Below, one piece after another: positions 1-6,073 of a DNA stretch of 11,844 nucleotides (its first letter is position 1; each line of letters starts with the position of its first letter). The notes under the pieces were generated by a model. That model ran no database searches and was not told the DNA's origin. It was given only the letters and a program-made list of their open reading frames with translations. The DNA is from Archangium sp. (GTDB lineage Bacteria > Myxococcota > Myxococcia > Myxococcales > Myxococcaceae), in assembly GCA_016793585.1 (NCBI GenBank), contig JAEUJR010000352.1, positions 1 through 11,844 on the forward strand, in the 5' to 3' direction. The translations under genes were made by a program, and so were the position numbers.

Positions 1-1470
1 GACCTCAAGCCCGAGAACATTCTCTTCGACGACCAGGCCGGCAGCATTCCCAAGGTGACCGACTTCGGGCTCGCGGGCTTCGACGAGAAGGCCGGCGTCG
101 CGCAGCAGAACCTCACGCAGACGAACGTCGCCATGGGCACGGCCTCGTACATGGCGCCCGAGCAGCGCGTCGACGCGAAGTCTGCCGGGCCGCGCGCCGA
201 CCTCTACGCCCTCGGCGTGATGCTCTACGAGGTGCTGACCGGAGAGCTGCCGCTCGGCCAGTTCGACCCGCCCTCGGTGAAGAAGCCCGGCGTCGACAAA
301 CGCCTCGACCCCATCGTCGCCCGTTGCCTCAAGCCCGCGCCCGAAGACCGCTACCCGTCGGTGGCCGCGTTTCTCGCCGAGCTCGAGCTCGTGGTGCCGA
401 TGACGGCGACGCCAGCGCCGTCGAAAGAGACGAAGGCCCGGCGCGTGTTGCGGCAGGTGAAGGAGCGCGCGCAGAAGGTCGCCCGTGTCGTCGCGCTCGC
501 CGTCGTCGCGTTCGCCGCCATCATCATCGCCACGGTCTTCATTCGGGCCCGGTTCGATTCGAAGCGAAGGCCCGCGGGCATCGAGCTGATGAGCGACGAC
601 GGCGCGCAGGAGGCGCTCACCACGCCCGGCCGCGTCGACAAGGCCACCCGCGTCGTGACGCTCGGCGAAGGCCCCGACACCGTCACCGTCATGTCGCGCG
701 GCCGCAAGGTGGTGCTCGAGCAGGGCGGCGTTCGTTTCCCCGAGCCTGACGACCTCACCGCGGGCCGCGCGCTCGTCGACGCGCAGGTCGAGGGTGATGG
801 GCTTCGGCTCTCGGCCATCGTCGACACCGAAGCCGGAGCGCCATCACGGCTCGAGCCGCTGCTCGCCTTGTTCCGTGGGCCGAGGCCCGAAGCCCGCAGC
901 GCGCTGATGCTGCTGGGCACGGGCGGGCGGTACGTGGCGCTCATCATCTCGGGGTCGGGTGGGCAGCCCGAGCTCGAGTGGAACCTGGGGCCCGACAAGC
1001 AGGGCCACATGCGCGCGCCGCTGCCGACGATGACGAAGGACCAGCTGCTGCAGCTGCACCTCGACCCCATGACGAGCGAGCTGGTCGCCATCGTCGGTGA
1101 AGGCCGCGACGCGCGCGTGCTGGGTGAGAGCCTTCGCCTGGGCACCGACTGGCGTGACTCGTTCTCAGAATCTCCGCGCGCGGCCCTGGGCTGTCTCGAT
1201 GGCACGTGTGCGTTCCGCTCCCTCGTGTTCGAAGGGCGCGCGCTGACGAAGGTGCTGACGCCGCCGCCACCGCCGCCGCTCGAGGTCGACGTCGAAGACC
1301 TGCCGCTGCCGGTGACGAAGCCAGCGACGAAGAAGCCCGCCGTCGCCAGGCCCGTGGTGACGCCGAAGCCGACGACGGTGGCCTCGACGAAGCCGGTGCC
1401 GCCGCAGAAGCCCGCGCCCGTGCCGGTGAAGAAGCCGACGCCGCCCGTGACGCCGCCGAAGAAGAAGTAG
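1..1470 (+). CDS. Ser/Thr protein kinase with transmembrane segment and periplasmic domain, 3' part (5' end outside window)
   Basis: The window opens inside the kinase domain, so the N-lobe and true start are missing; 489 residues are visible. Numbering from the window edge, the catalytic loop reads DLKPEN (D1, K3, N6), the DFG magnesium-binding motif is at 21-23, the activation segment ends in GTASYMAPEQ (APE at 52-54), and subdomain IX is ADLYALG (66-72). These are Hanks-type kinase motifs and the residues needed for catalysis in this part are intact. A single hydrophobic helix at about 160-181 follows basic residues, so the kinase should face the cytoplasm. Residues about 182-420 would be periplasmic and look beta-rich, possibly a lectin-like jelly roll (inference). 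The tail from 421 starts with six prolines and is rich in Pro and Lys, perhaps spanning or binding the cell wall. The next gene starts 51 bp downstream and may be co-transcribed. Confidence 0.95.
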   Translation, partial: DLKPENILFDDQAGSIPKVTDFGLAGFDEKAGVAQQNLTQTNVAMGTASYMAPEQRVDAKSAGPRADLYALGVMLYEVLTGELPLGQFDPPSVKKPGVDKRLDPIVARCLKPAPEDRYPSVAAFLAELELVVPMTATPAPSKETKARRVLRQVKERAQKVARVVALAVVAFAAIIIATVFIRARFDSKRRPAGIELMSDDGAQEALTTPGRVDKATRVVTLGEGPDTVTVMSRGRKVVLEQGGVRFPEPDDLTAGRALVDAQVEGDGLRLSAIVDTEAGAPSRLEPLLALFRGPRPEARSALMLLGTGGRYVALIISGSGGQPELEWNLGPDKQGHMRAPLPTMTKDQLLQLHLDPMTSELVAIVGEGRDARVLGESLRLGTDWRDSFSESPRAALGCLDGTCAFRSLVFEGRALTKVLTPPPPPPLEVDVEDLPLPVTKPATKKPAVARPVVTPKPTTVASTKPVPPQKPAPVPVKKPTPPVTPPKKK

Positions 1471-1508
1471 CGAGGCGACGAGCGGAAGGGTTGGCGCGGG
1501 CAATCGGG

Positions 1509-1514
1509 TACTCT
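1509..1514 (+). promoter_or_regulatory. Possible -10 element (TACTCT) of a leaderless promoter
   Basis: TACTCT fits the TANNNT form of a -10 element and lies exactly 7 nt before the ATG at 1522, so transcription would begin at or next to the start codon. No clear -35 hexamer is seen at the right distance. The only purine-rich, Shine-Dalgarno-like stretch (GGAAGGG near 1485) is too far upstream to serve this start. The same geometry occurs before the lipoprotein at 6074. Weak on its own. Confidence 0.25.
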
Positions 1515-1521
1515 CGACGAG

Positions 1522-2916
1522 ATGCGTTTCTTCTCGAGCGTCGCCGTCGGTTGCCTGCTGGCTTCTGGTTGCTCGTGCAGCACCGCCCAGACGCGGTTGG
1601 TCTCTGCAGATGGGAAGGCCACCCTCACCATTCGTTGTGCCACCGAGCGCGCGCTCGAGGGCGATGTGCTGCCACACCTGGTCACGCACGAGGTGTGTCG
1701 TGGCGCCTGGCAGGTCGAGGGCTGGGCCCATCAGCCGTCGTTTCCGTCGTTCGATGGCAAGCGCACCGGCAGGTACGTCGCCATCGACGTCGACCCGGGG
1801 CGTCACCTCGTCGCCGCGACGAGAGACCGCCGCCAGTGGGACGTGTGGTTCGTCGACGGCAAGTCGGGCGCGAGCACCGACGCGGTTCCGCTCGTGCGTG
1901 ACGAGGGCGCACCGCTCGGGCTGGCCGCCGTCGACCTCGACGCGCTGGTGGCAGACACCTTCGTTCGAAAGGCGGCGACGTTTCGTGGCTTCTGGCGCAT
2001 GCGCGAAGGCGACGCAGCCCTCGAGGCGCTCTACGCGCGAGGCGCTGCCCGCGACGACGACGTCTCTGCAGCGTGGGTCGGGGCCGTTCGTGCGCTCCCA
2101 CCCGAGGCGGTCGAGCGCGTGACGAGGCTGGTGCGAGAAGAGGTTCGCGCGCGGCCGACGCTCGCCACCGTGTTCCACCTGCTCGCGCTCGACGAGCGAG
2201 GGCCCGCGAACGACCCGTCGTTGCGCGCCAGCGTGTGGGCCGTCGCCATGGCTGCTGCGCGCGAGAAAGAGGTGCCGGCTGGGCAGGTGACCCCGGAGTC
2301 GTTCGCCGCCTCGAATGCCAGGCGCGAACGCCAGCTCGCGTTGCTGCGCACGTTGCTCGCGGGTGATGGGTTCGGTGCGCAGCCCGAGGCGGGAGCGCTC
2401 GCGTGTGCGCTCGTCGAAGCCCGCGAGCAGTTGCCACACGTGGCGCTGGGCCTCGCACGCGCGGCTGAGCGCGGCGAGCGGTGTGCAGCCGCCGACGCGG
2501 CCTGGTTCGACCAGACACAAGACTCGCTCGCCTGCATCGACCTCGACGACGTGCCAGTCGAGGGGTTCGCGGGCGTGTGCGACGCGACCTGGCGAGGGTT
2601 GAAGGTGACCATGCCGGTCGCCGATGGCGTGACGCAGGGCACGACCTACCCGTCGAGTTGTCTGAAGGCGGGCTTCGGCGTGCAGGTGTGGAGCCTCAAG
2701 CGCGAGCTGGGCTTCGGCGACCGCTCCTCGCGCCTCGACCGGCTCACCTACCGCTTCGACGTCGACGCGGCGGTCGACTCGGTCGACCGGGGCCGGCTGG
2801 CGCGCACGGTGTGTGGGCTCGAGCCGGGTGAGACGACGGCGAAGACCATCGGCGGGTCGAAGGTGCTCGTCGACGACGCCAGAAAGACCGTTCGCGTGGT
2901 GGCCGAGGCGCGCTGA
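1522..2916 (+). CDS. Lipoprotein of unknown function, Ala/Arg-rich
   Basis: I do not recognise a family for this 464-residue protein. The N-terminus is a short signal peptide ending in LLASGC, with the probable lipidated Cys at 17 and a second Cys at 19. This predicts a membrane lipoprotein, although Ala rather than Leu at -3 is a weaker lipobox. Residues about 25-150 look beta-rich. Residues about 150-330 are rich in Ala, Arg and Glu and probably helical. The last 130 residues carry several Cys that could form disulfides. The ATG is chosen because it opens the signal peptide; no good ribosome binding site precedes it. It lies 51 bp after the kinase gene on the same strand, so a shared transcript and a role alongside the kinase's periplasmic part are possible but unproven. 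It converges on the esterase gene with a 9-bp gap. Confidence 0.85.
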   Translation: MRFFSSVAVGCLLASGCSCSTAQTRLVSADGKATLTIRCATERALEGDVLPHLVTHEVCRGAWQVEGWAHQPSFPSFDGKRTGRYVAIDVDPGRHLVAATRDRRQWDVWFVDGKSGASTDAVPLVRDEGAPLGLAAVDLDALVADTFVRKAATFRGFWRMREGDAALEALYARGAARDDDVSAAWVGAVRALPPEAVERVTRLVREEVRARPTLATVFHLLALDERGPANDPSLRASVWAVAMAAAREKEVPAGQVTPESFAASNARRERQLALLRTLLAGDGFGAQPEAGALACALVEAREQLPHVALGLARAAERGERCAAADAAWFDQTQDSLACIDLDDVPVEGFAGVCDATWRGLKVTMPVADGVTQGTTYPSSCLKAGFGVQVWSLKRELGFGDRSSRLDRLTYRFDVDAAVDSVDRGRLARTVCGLEPGETTAKTIGGSKVLVDDARKTVRVVAEAR

Positions 2917-2925
2917 GTCGAGCCG

Positions 2926-4047
2926 CTACGGCACCACGCTGCACAGCGGGGGGAACGACGGCGGCAGGCCGCTGCGCTGATAGGGGCTCGTGTTGGGCGG
3001 CAGGCCGAACGGGTGGTCGCGGAAGAACTCCCAGAACATGGGGAAGCGGGTGCCGCCGTCGGTCGGCGCGGTGAACGGAGGCACGCCGTGCCCGCCGGAG
3101 TGGACGCACTGGGCGACGAAGTGCCGGTCCATTCGCAGCGCGTCGCGGTAGCGCTTCGAGGCCTGGTCGAAGTTCAGAATGAAGAAGTCCGTCGGGCCGC
3201 CCCACACCACCAGCGTGGGGAACTTGTTCGGCTGCGGCGCGTAGTCGATGCGCCAGAGGTTGGTGAGCGACTCCTGACCGAGACCGCCCGAGATGGTGAG
3301 CACCGAGGCCACGCGGTTCACCGCGGCGGTCGTCGAGAAGTACGCCGCCCACAGGCCGCCGGCGCTCGCACCGAAGACGTGCACCCGCGCCGGGTCGACG
3401 CTGAACTGCTGGCCCACACACGCGAGGGCGTCTTCGAAGAAGCCGAGCTCCTTCGGCGCCGCCATCGTCTCCACGAAGGGCCAGTCGAACTGGTACGCCT
3501 TGCGGCTGCCGCTCATCAGGTTCTCGGGCAGCACCGCGATGAACTCGAACTGCGCGACGGCGCTCTCGATCTCTGCGTCGCGCACCACGCTGTTCGCCGA
3601 GGCGTTGAGCCAGTGGTAGCCGAAGACGACGGGGTAACGCTTCGTGGGCGAGTAGTTCGGCGGCACCAGCAGCAGGAACTCGCGCGCGTCGCCTCGAGAC
3701 ATGAAGCCCGTGTTGCGCGCGCTCGCGGCGAGGTGGCTGCTGACGAGGGCAGGGCAGGTGCCGGCGTAGGTCGGCAGCGCGGGCGGAGCGAGCAGCCCGC
3801 CGTCCCACGGGGGCGTGCCGGCGTCGACCACCAGGCCCGCGTCGATGGCCAGCGACGCATCGGGAGCGCCGGCATCGAAGGTGACGCCCGCGTCTTCGAC
3901 CGTGATGGAGGCGTCGACCCCACCCGCATCGGCCGGCGCGCCCGAGTCCACCACGCCTGCGTCGACCGGAGGCGCGCCCGCATCGACCTCGTCGGGTACG
4001 GCGCGGCCACACGCGACGAAGAGACAGCAGACGAACACGCGACGCAT
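2926..4047 (-). CDS. Secreted or lipoprotein esterase, PHB depolymerase/feruloyl esterase-like (alpha/beta hydrolase)
   Basis: This 373-residue protein is probably a secreted serine esterase. The ATG at 4047 is chosen over an in-frame start at 4113 because a strong AAGGAG site lies 6 nt upstream and because it opens a signal peptide (MRRVFVCCLFVAC). The Cys at 13 may be lipidated, although Phe at -3 is unusual. Residues about 19-84 form an Asp-Ala-Gly-rich spacer of the kind common in myxobacterial surface proteins. The catalytic domain follows: nucleophile elbow FGASAGG (Ser228), probable acid Asp287 in GGPTDFF, and probable His320 in HSGGHG. This order matches the LpqC/PHB depolymerase-like esterases (COG3509). 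Substrate is unknown: polyester, feruloylated polysaccharide and other esters are all possible. It diverges from the YceI gene, with 107 bp between the starts. Confidence 0.88.
   Translation of the reverse strand: MRRVFVCCLFVACGRAVPDEVDAGAPPVDAGVVDSGAPADAGGVDASITVEDAGVTFDAGAPDASLAIDAGLVVDAGTPPWDGGLLAPPALPTYAGTCPALVSSHLAASARNTGFMSRGDAREFLLLVPPNYSPTKRYPVVFGYHWLNASANSVVRDAEIESAVAQFEFIAVLPENLMSGSRKAYQFDWPFVETMAAPKELGFFEDALACVGQQFSVDPARVHVFGASAGGLWAAYFSTTAAVNRVASVLTISGGLGQESLTNLWRIDYAPQPNKFPTLVVWGGPTDFFILNFDQASKRYRDALRMDRHFVAQCVHSGGHGVPPFTAPTDGGTRFPMFWEFFRDHPFGLPPNTSPYQRSGLPPSFPPLCSVVP
3796..3993 (-). repeat. Asp-Ala-Gly-rich linker coding repeat
   Basis: This part of the esterase gene encodes about 66 residues dominated by VDAG, DSGAP, DAGVTFDAG and similar units, with irregular spacing. 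At DNA level it is a run of degenerate GTCGACGCG/GCATCGAC-like words. Such linkers follow the signal peptide in many myxobacterial surface lipoproteins and probably act as flexible spacers (family knowledge plus inference). The region could vary in length between strains. Confidence 0.75.
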
Positions 4048-4053
4048 GCAGGG

Positions 4054-4059
4054 CTCCTT
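4054..4059 (-). promoter_or_regulatory. Ribosome binding site AAGGAG of the esterase gene
   Basis: Read on the minus strand, AAGGAG lies 6 nt before the ATG at 4047. It is the strongest Shine-Dalgarno match I see in the window and decides the start, ruling out the longer in-frame start at 4113, which would bury the signal peptide. Confidence 0.75.
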
Positions 4060-4136
4060 CGACAAGGCGGCCGCACCCTGCCCGAAGAGGCCCGCGGCGC
4101 GAAAGCCCCTCACCGTCGAGTGGCGGCGCGCGGTGA

Positions 4137-4149
4137 CCTCGTTACGAGG
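4137..4149. promoter_or_regulatory. 13-bp inverted repeat (CCTCGT-T-ACGAGG) before YceI gene
   Basis: Two perfect 6-bp arms flank a single central T. The loop is too short for an RNA hairpin, so a protein-binding operator is the more natural reading. The right arm overlaps the GAGGG (4146-4150) that probably serves as ribosome binding site for the ATG at 4155. It could be chance, since 6-bp arms are short. Confidence 0.3.
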
Positions 4150-4154
4150 GCGCC

Positions 4155-4685
4155 ATGGCCTCCATCGACTACGACATCGACTTCGTGCACTCCGAGCTCG
4201 GCTTCTCGGTGGTGCACCTGATGATCACCCGCACCCACGGCGTCTTCACGAAGTGGGCGGGTCGCTTCGCCCTCGACCACGCCGAGCCGGCCAACTCGCG
4301 CATCTCGGTCGAGATCGACGCCAGCAGCGTCGACACCCGCAACGCCCAGCGCGACGGGCACCTGCGCTCGCCCGACTTCTTCGACGTGGCCCGGTTCCCG
4401 ACGATTCGGTTCGAGGGCCGCCAGCTCGTTCACACCGCAGACACCTTCACGCTCTTTGGTGACTTCACCCTGCACGGCGTGACGCGGCCGCTGACGTTCA
4501 CGCTCACCGGAGGCCAGCAGGCGAAGGACTCGCAGGGCCGGGCCCGCGTGGGCTACCGCGCCAGCGCGACCATCAGCCGCCGCGACTTCGGCATCACGTG
4601 GAGCAGCGTGTACGAGGGCGGCAGCGTCGTGGTCGGCGACGAAGTGGCGCTCGTGCTCGACCTGCAGCTCATTCCCCGCGGCTGA
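4155..4685 (+). CDS. YceI family protein (lipocalin-like, polyisoprenoid-binding type)
   Basis: The 176 residues cover the whole YceI domain. Landmarks in order: DxxHSxxxFxVxH-type opening (residues 9-21), DASSVDT (55-61), RDGHLRSPDFFDV followed by FPTIRF (66-86), GDFTLHGVTRPL (102-113), SRRDFGI (141-147) and GDEV near the end (161-164). YceI proteins form a beta-barrel that binds long polyisoprenoid lipids in structurally studied members; the physiological role is often unclear. Many homologues have an export signal, but this one starts directly at the domain with no signal peptide, so it should be cytoplasmic. GAGGG 4 nt before the ATG supports the start. It is divergent from the esterase and converges on the DUF2378 gene with only 6 bp between stop codons. 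Confidence 0.95.
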   Translation: MASIDYDIDFVHSELGFSVVHLMITRTHGVFTKWAGRFALDHAEPANSRISVEIDASSVDTRNAQRDGHLRSPDFFDVARFPTIRFEGRQLVHTADTFTLFGDFTLHGVTRPLTFTLTGGQQAKDSQGRARVGYRASATISRRDFGITWSSVYEGGSVVVGDEVALVLDLQLIPRG

Positions 4686-4691
4686 ACTGCC

Positions 4692-5249
4692 TCACCAGCT
4701 GATGCGAAACGCCGCGCCGGTCTCGTGCGCTTCGTCTGGTGCGGAACGGTCGATGGCCGTGGTGGTGACCTGCACGCCGGTGACGCCTGCGTGCGCGAGG
4801 CCCGTCTGCAGCATGCCGCGATAGAAGCTCGGGTTCTGCACGTGGTTGCACCACAGCTCGAACTCGTTCGGCGCGTGCTGCGTCAGCTTCGTCTCGGAGT
4901 AGTTGTTGCCGGTGCGGAACGTTCTCGCGAGCCGCTCGAGCATGCGCCGTGGGCCGAGCACCCGCATCAGCGGCAACGTCGCGCGCCCGATGAACGTCTC
5001 GGCGTACGCGGTGATGAAGCGGCTGCCGAGCGCGTACTGTTGTCTGTCGTACGGCTGGCCTGGCGCCACGAGCTCTCCGGCGAAGTCGACGACCTTGCGC
5101 CACGTGGCGAGCGGGTAGGCCGGCTCGAGCGGCTTCGTGTAGTCGATGCCGAGCGCCCGAAGTCGGGCCAGCGCCTGGGCGTCGAGCAACGGCCCCAGCG
5201 CGGGGCGCAGCGCTTCGACGGAGTGCGAGAAGATGAGCAGGTCGTTCAT
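4692..5249 (-). CDS. TIGR02265/DUF2378 family protein (myxobacterial paralogous family)
   Basis: This 185-residue protein matches the DUF2378 pattern as I know it: an opening LIFSHSVEAL, then AYPLATW (44-50), LGSRFITAYAETFIGRA (74-90), LGPRRMLERLARTFRTGNNY (98-117) and FELWCNHVQNPSFYRGML (130-147). The family is present in many paralogous copies in Myxococcus xanthus and relatives and, to my knowledge, has no established function. There is no signal peptide or membrane segment, so it should be cytoplasmic. The ATG overlaps the upstream gene's stop codon (ATGA, 5246-5249), and no ribosome binding site is visible, so translation probably depends on termination of the upstream gene. A longer same-frame reading up to 6032 exists but would run through the upstream gene in another frame and lacks family similarity. 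Confidence 0.92.
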   Translation of the reverse strand: MNDLLIFSHSVEALRPALGPLLDAQALARLRALGIDYTKPLEPAYPLATWRKVVDFAGELVAPGQPYDRQQYALGSRFITAYAETFIGRATLPLMRVLGPRRMLERLARTFRTGNNYSETKLTQHAPNEFELWCNHVQNPSFYRGMLQTGLAHAGVTGVQVTTTAIDRSAPDEAHETGAAFRISW

Positions 5250-5995
5250 GGCTGGTACGCGCGCAGGTTGTCGATGAGCACGCGCGCGCCTTCGGTCGAT
5301 TCTCGAAACACGCGCCGGGCGCCGCCGAGGAAGAACGGCGGCAGCGTGCGCAGGTAGCTCATGGTGAAGACGACGAGGCGCGTGCGGCCCGGGGCGAGGG
5401 CGAAGTGCAGCGTCCACGTGAAGCTGCCGTCGGCGGTGCGCATGCCCATGACGCGCGAGAAGTCCCGATTCTGCTGGAACACCACCGACACGGGAGGCTC
5501 CTTCACGCCCGCCAGCTCGACGGCCCGCACGACGGCCGGCATCGCCGAGGCGCCCGCGGCCAGCTTCGCGGCGTCGTAGTAGTCGATGGTGAAGGTGTTC
5601 GATGGCGTCGCGCCCACGCGGAACGAACCGTCGGAGCGCCGGGTGACGTCCATCTCCTTCGCGACCGCGTTGATGTACCCGACGTCTCGTGCGCGGGCCT
5701 CGCTGAAGAACGAGCTGTCCTTCTCCACCGTGTAGACGAGCCGGCTCAGCACCACGTGCGGCGGAGACGACAAGCCCGAGAAGACGTCGCTCGTGTCGAA
5801 CGGCCTGAAGCGCGTGAAGGTCGCGTCGTTCTCGGGTGAGGGCTCCGACGGCAGCAGCGCGTAGAAGTACTGCACCCCGCCCCGGTCCTGAAACGCGGGG
5901 TCGATGGCGAAGTCGCAGGCGCTCTCGCGACGCAGCGGCGTCTCGGCGGCGAACGCCAGACCCGACACGAGGAGCACCGCCGCGAAGCCCTTCAC
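5246..5995 (-). CDS. Secreted protein of unknown function, possibly SRPBCC-like, coupled to DUF2378 gene
   Basis: The 249-residue product begins with a clear signal peptide (MKGFAAVLLVSGLAFA, probable cleavage before AETPL), so it should be exported to the periplasm or beyond. I do not recognise a family with confidence. The C-terminal third (FTWTLHFALAPGRTRLVVF, then a long probable helix) resembles the last strands and helix of START/SRPBCC lipid-binding folds; this is only an inference. One Cys remains in the mature protein, so no internal disulfide is expected. The start is a GTG with a weak GAG ahead of it; no in-frame ATG opens the signal sequence better. Its stop overlaps the next gene's start by 4 nt, so the two proteins are probably made together, although one is exported and the other is not. 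Its start is 78 bp from that of the divergent 933-residue lipoprotein gene. Confidence 0.85.
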   Translation of the reverse strand: MKGFAAVLLVSGLAFAAETPLRRESACDFAIDPAFQDRGGVQYFYALLPSEPSPENDATFTRFRPFDTSDVFSGLSSPPHVVLSRLVYTVEKDSSFFSEARARDVGYINAVAKEMDVTRRSDGSFRVGATPSNTFTIDYYDAAKLAAGASAMPAVVRAVELAGVKEPPVSVVFQQNRDFSRVMGMRTADGSFTWTLHFALAPGRTRLVVFTMSYLRTLPPFFLGGARRVFRESTEGARVLIDNLRAYQP

Positions 5996-6073
5996 AGCTC
6001 GTGGTTGTGCAGACAGCTGCGCCCCGACGCAAGCGGTCTCGTGACGCGCTCGGCTCGGAATATGATCTTCGTC
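5996..6073. promoter_or_regulatory. Divergent intergenic region
   Basis: These 78 bp separate the secreted protein gene (minus) from the 933-residue lipoprotein gene (plus) and must carry promoters for both. Only the plus-strand TATGAT is convincing. On the minus strand I see no good hexamers before the GTG at 5995. Confidence 0.45.
6061..6066 (+). promoter_or_regulatory. Candidate -10 element (TATGAT) of a leaderless promoter
   Basis: TATGAT matches the sigma-70 -10 consensus at five of six positions in otherwise very GC-rich sequence. It ends 7 nt before the ATG at 6074, so transcription would start at or beside that ATG. No good -35 lies 16-18 bp upstream. If real, it rules out the in-frame starts at 6005 and 6062, which would lie upstream of the transcript. 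Confidence 0.4.

Larger units (their letters stand above)
4048..4154. promoter_or_regulatory. Divergent intergenic region between esterase and YceI genes
   Basis: These 107 bp must hold the 5' signals for both flanking genes. I see the esterase ribosome binding site near one end and a 13-bp dyad plus a GAGGG site near the other. I see no convincing -35/-10 pair on either strand. Confidence 0.5.

Noticed and set aside
351..1685. Long minus-strand open frame (444 codons) opposite the kinase
   Set aside because: It is antisense to a clear kinase, its product is Ser/Arg/Thr-rich low-complexity sequence with no domain, and such open frames are expected opposite GC-rich coding DNA.
1165..2520. Minus-strand open frame of 451 codons opposite the kinase end and lipoprotein
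   Set aside because: The product is Arg/His-rich with no recognisable motif and spans two well-supported plus-strand genes.
3796..3993. Tandem repeat or CRISPR-like array in the DAG linker
   Set aside because: The repeated words are degenerate, irregularly spaced and in frame within a coding sequence; there are no constant repeats with unique spacers.
2744..4012. Minus-strand open frame of 422 codons in another frame over the esterase
   Set aside because: It is extremely Arg/Gly-rich, whereas the competing frame has a signal peptide, catalytic motifs and a strong ribosome binding site.
5250..6032. Upstream extension of the DUF2378 frame to a start at 6032
   Set aside because: Family similarity begins at the ATG at 5249. 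The extension is Arg-rich and overlaps the signal-peptide gene in a different frame.
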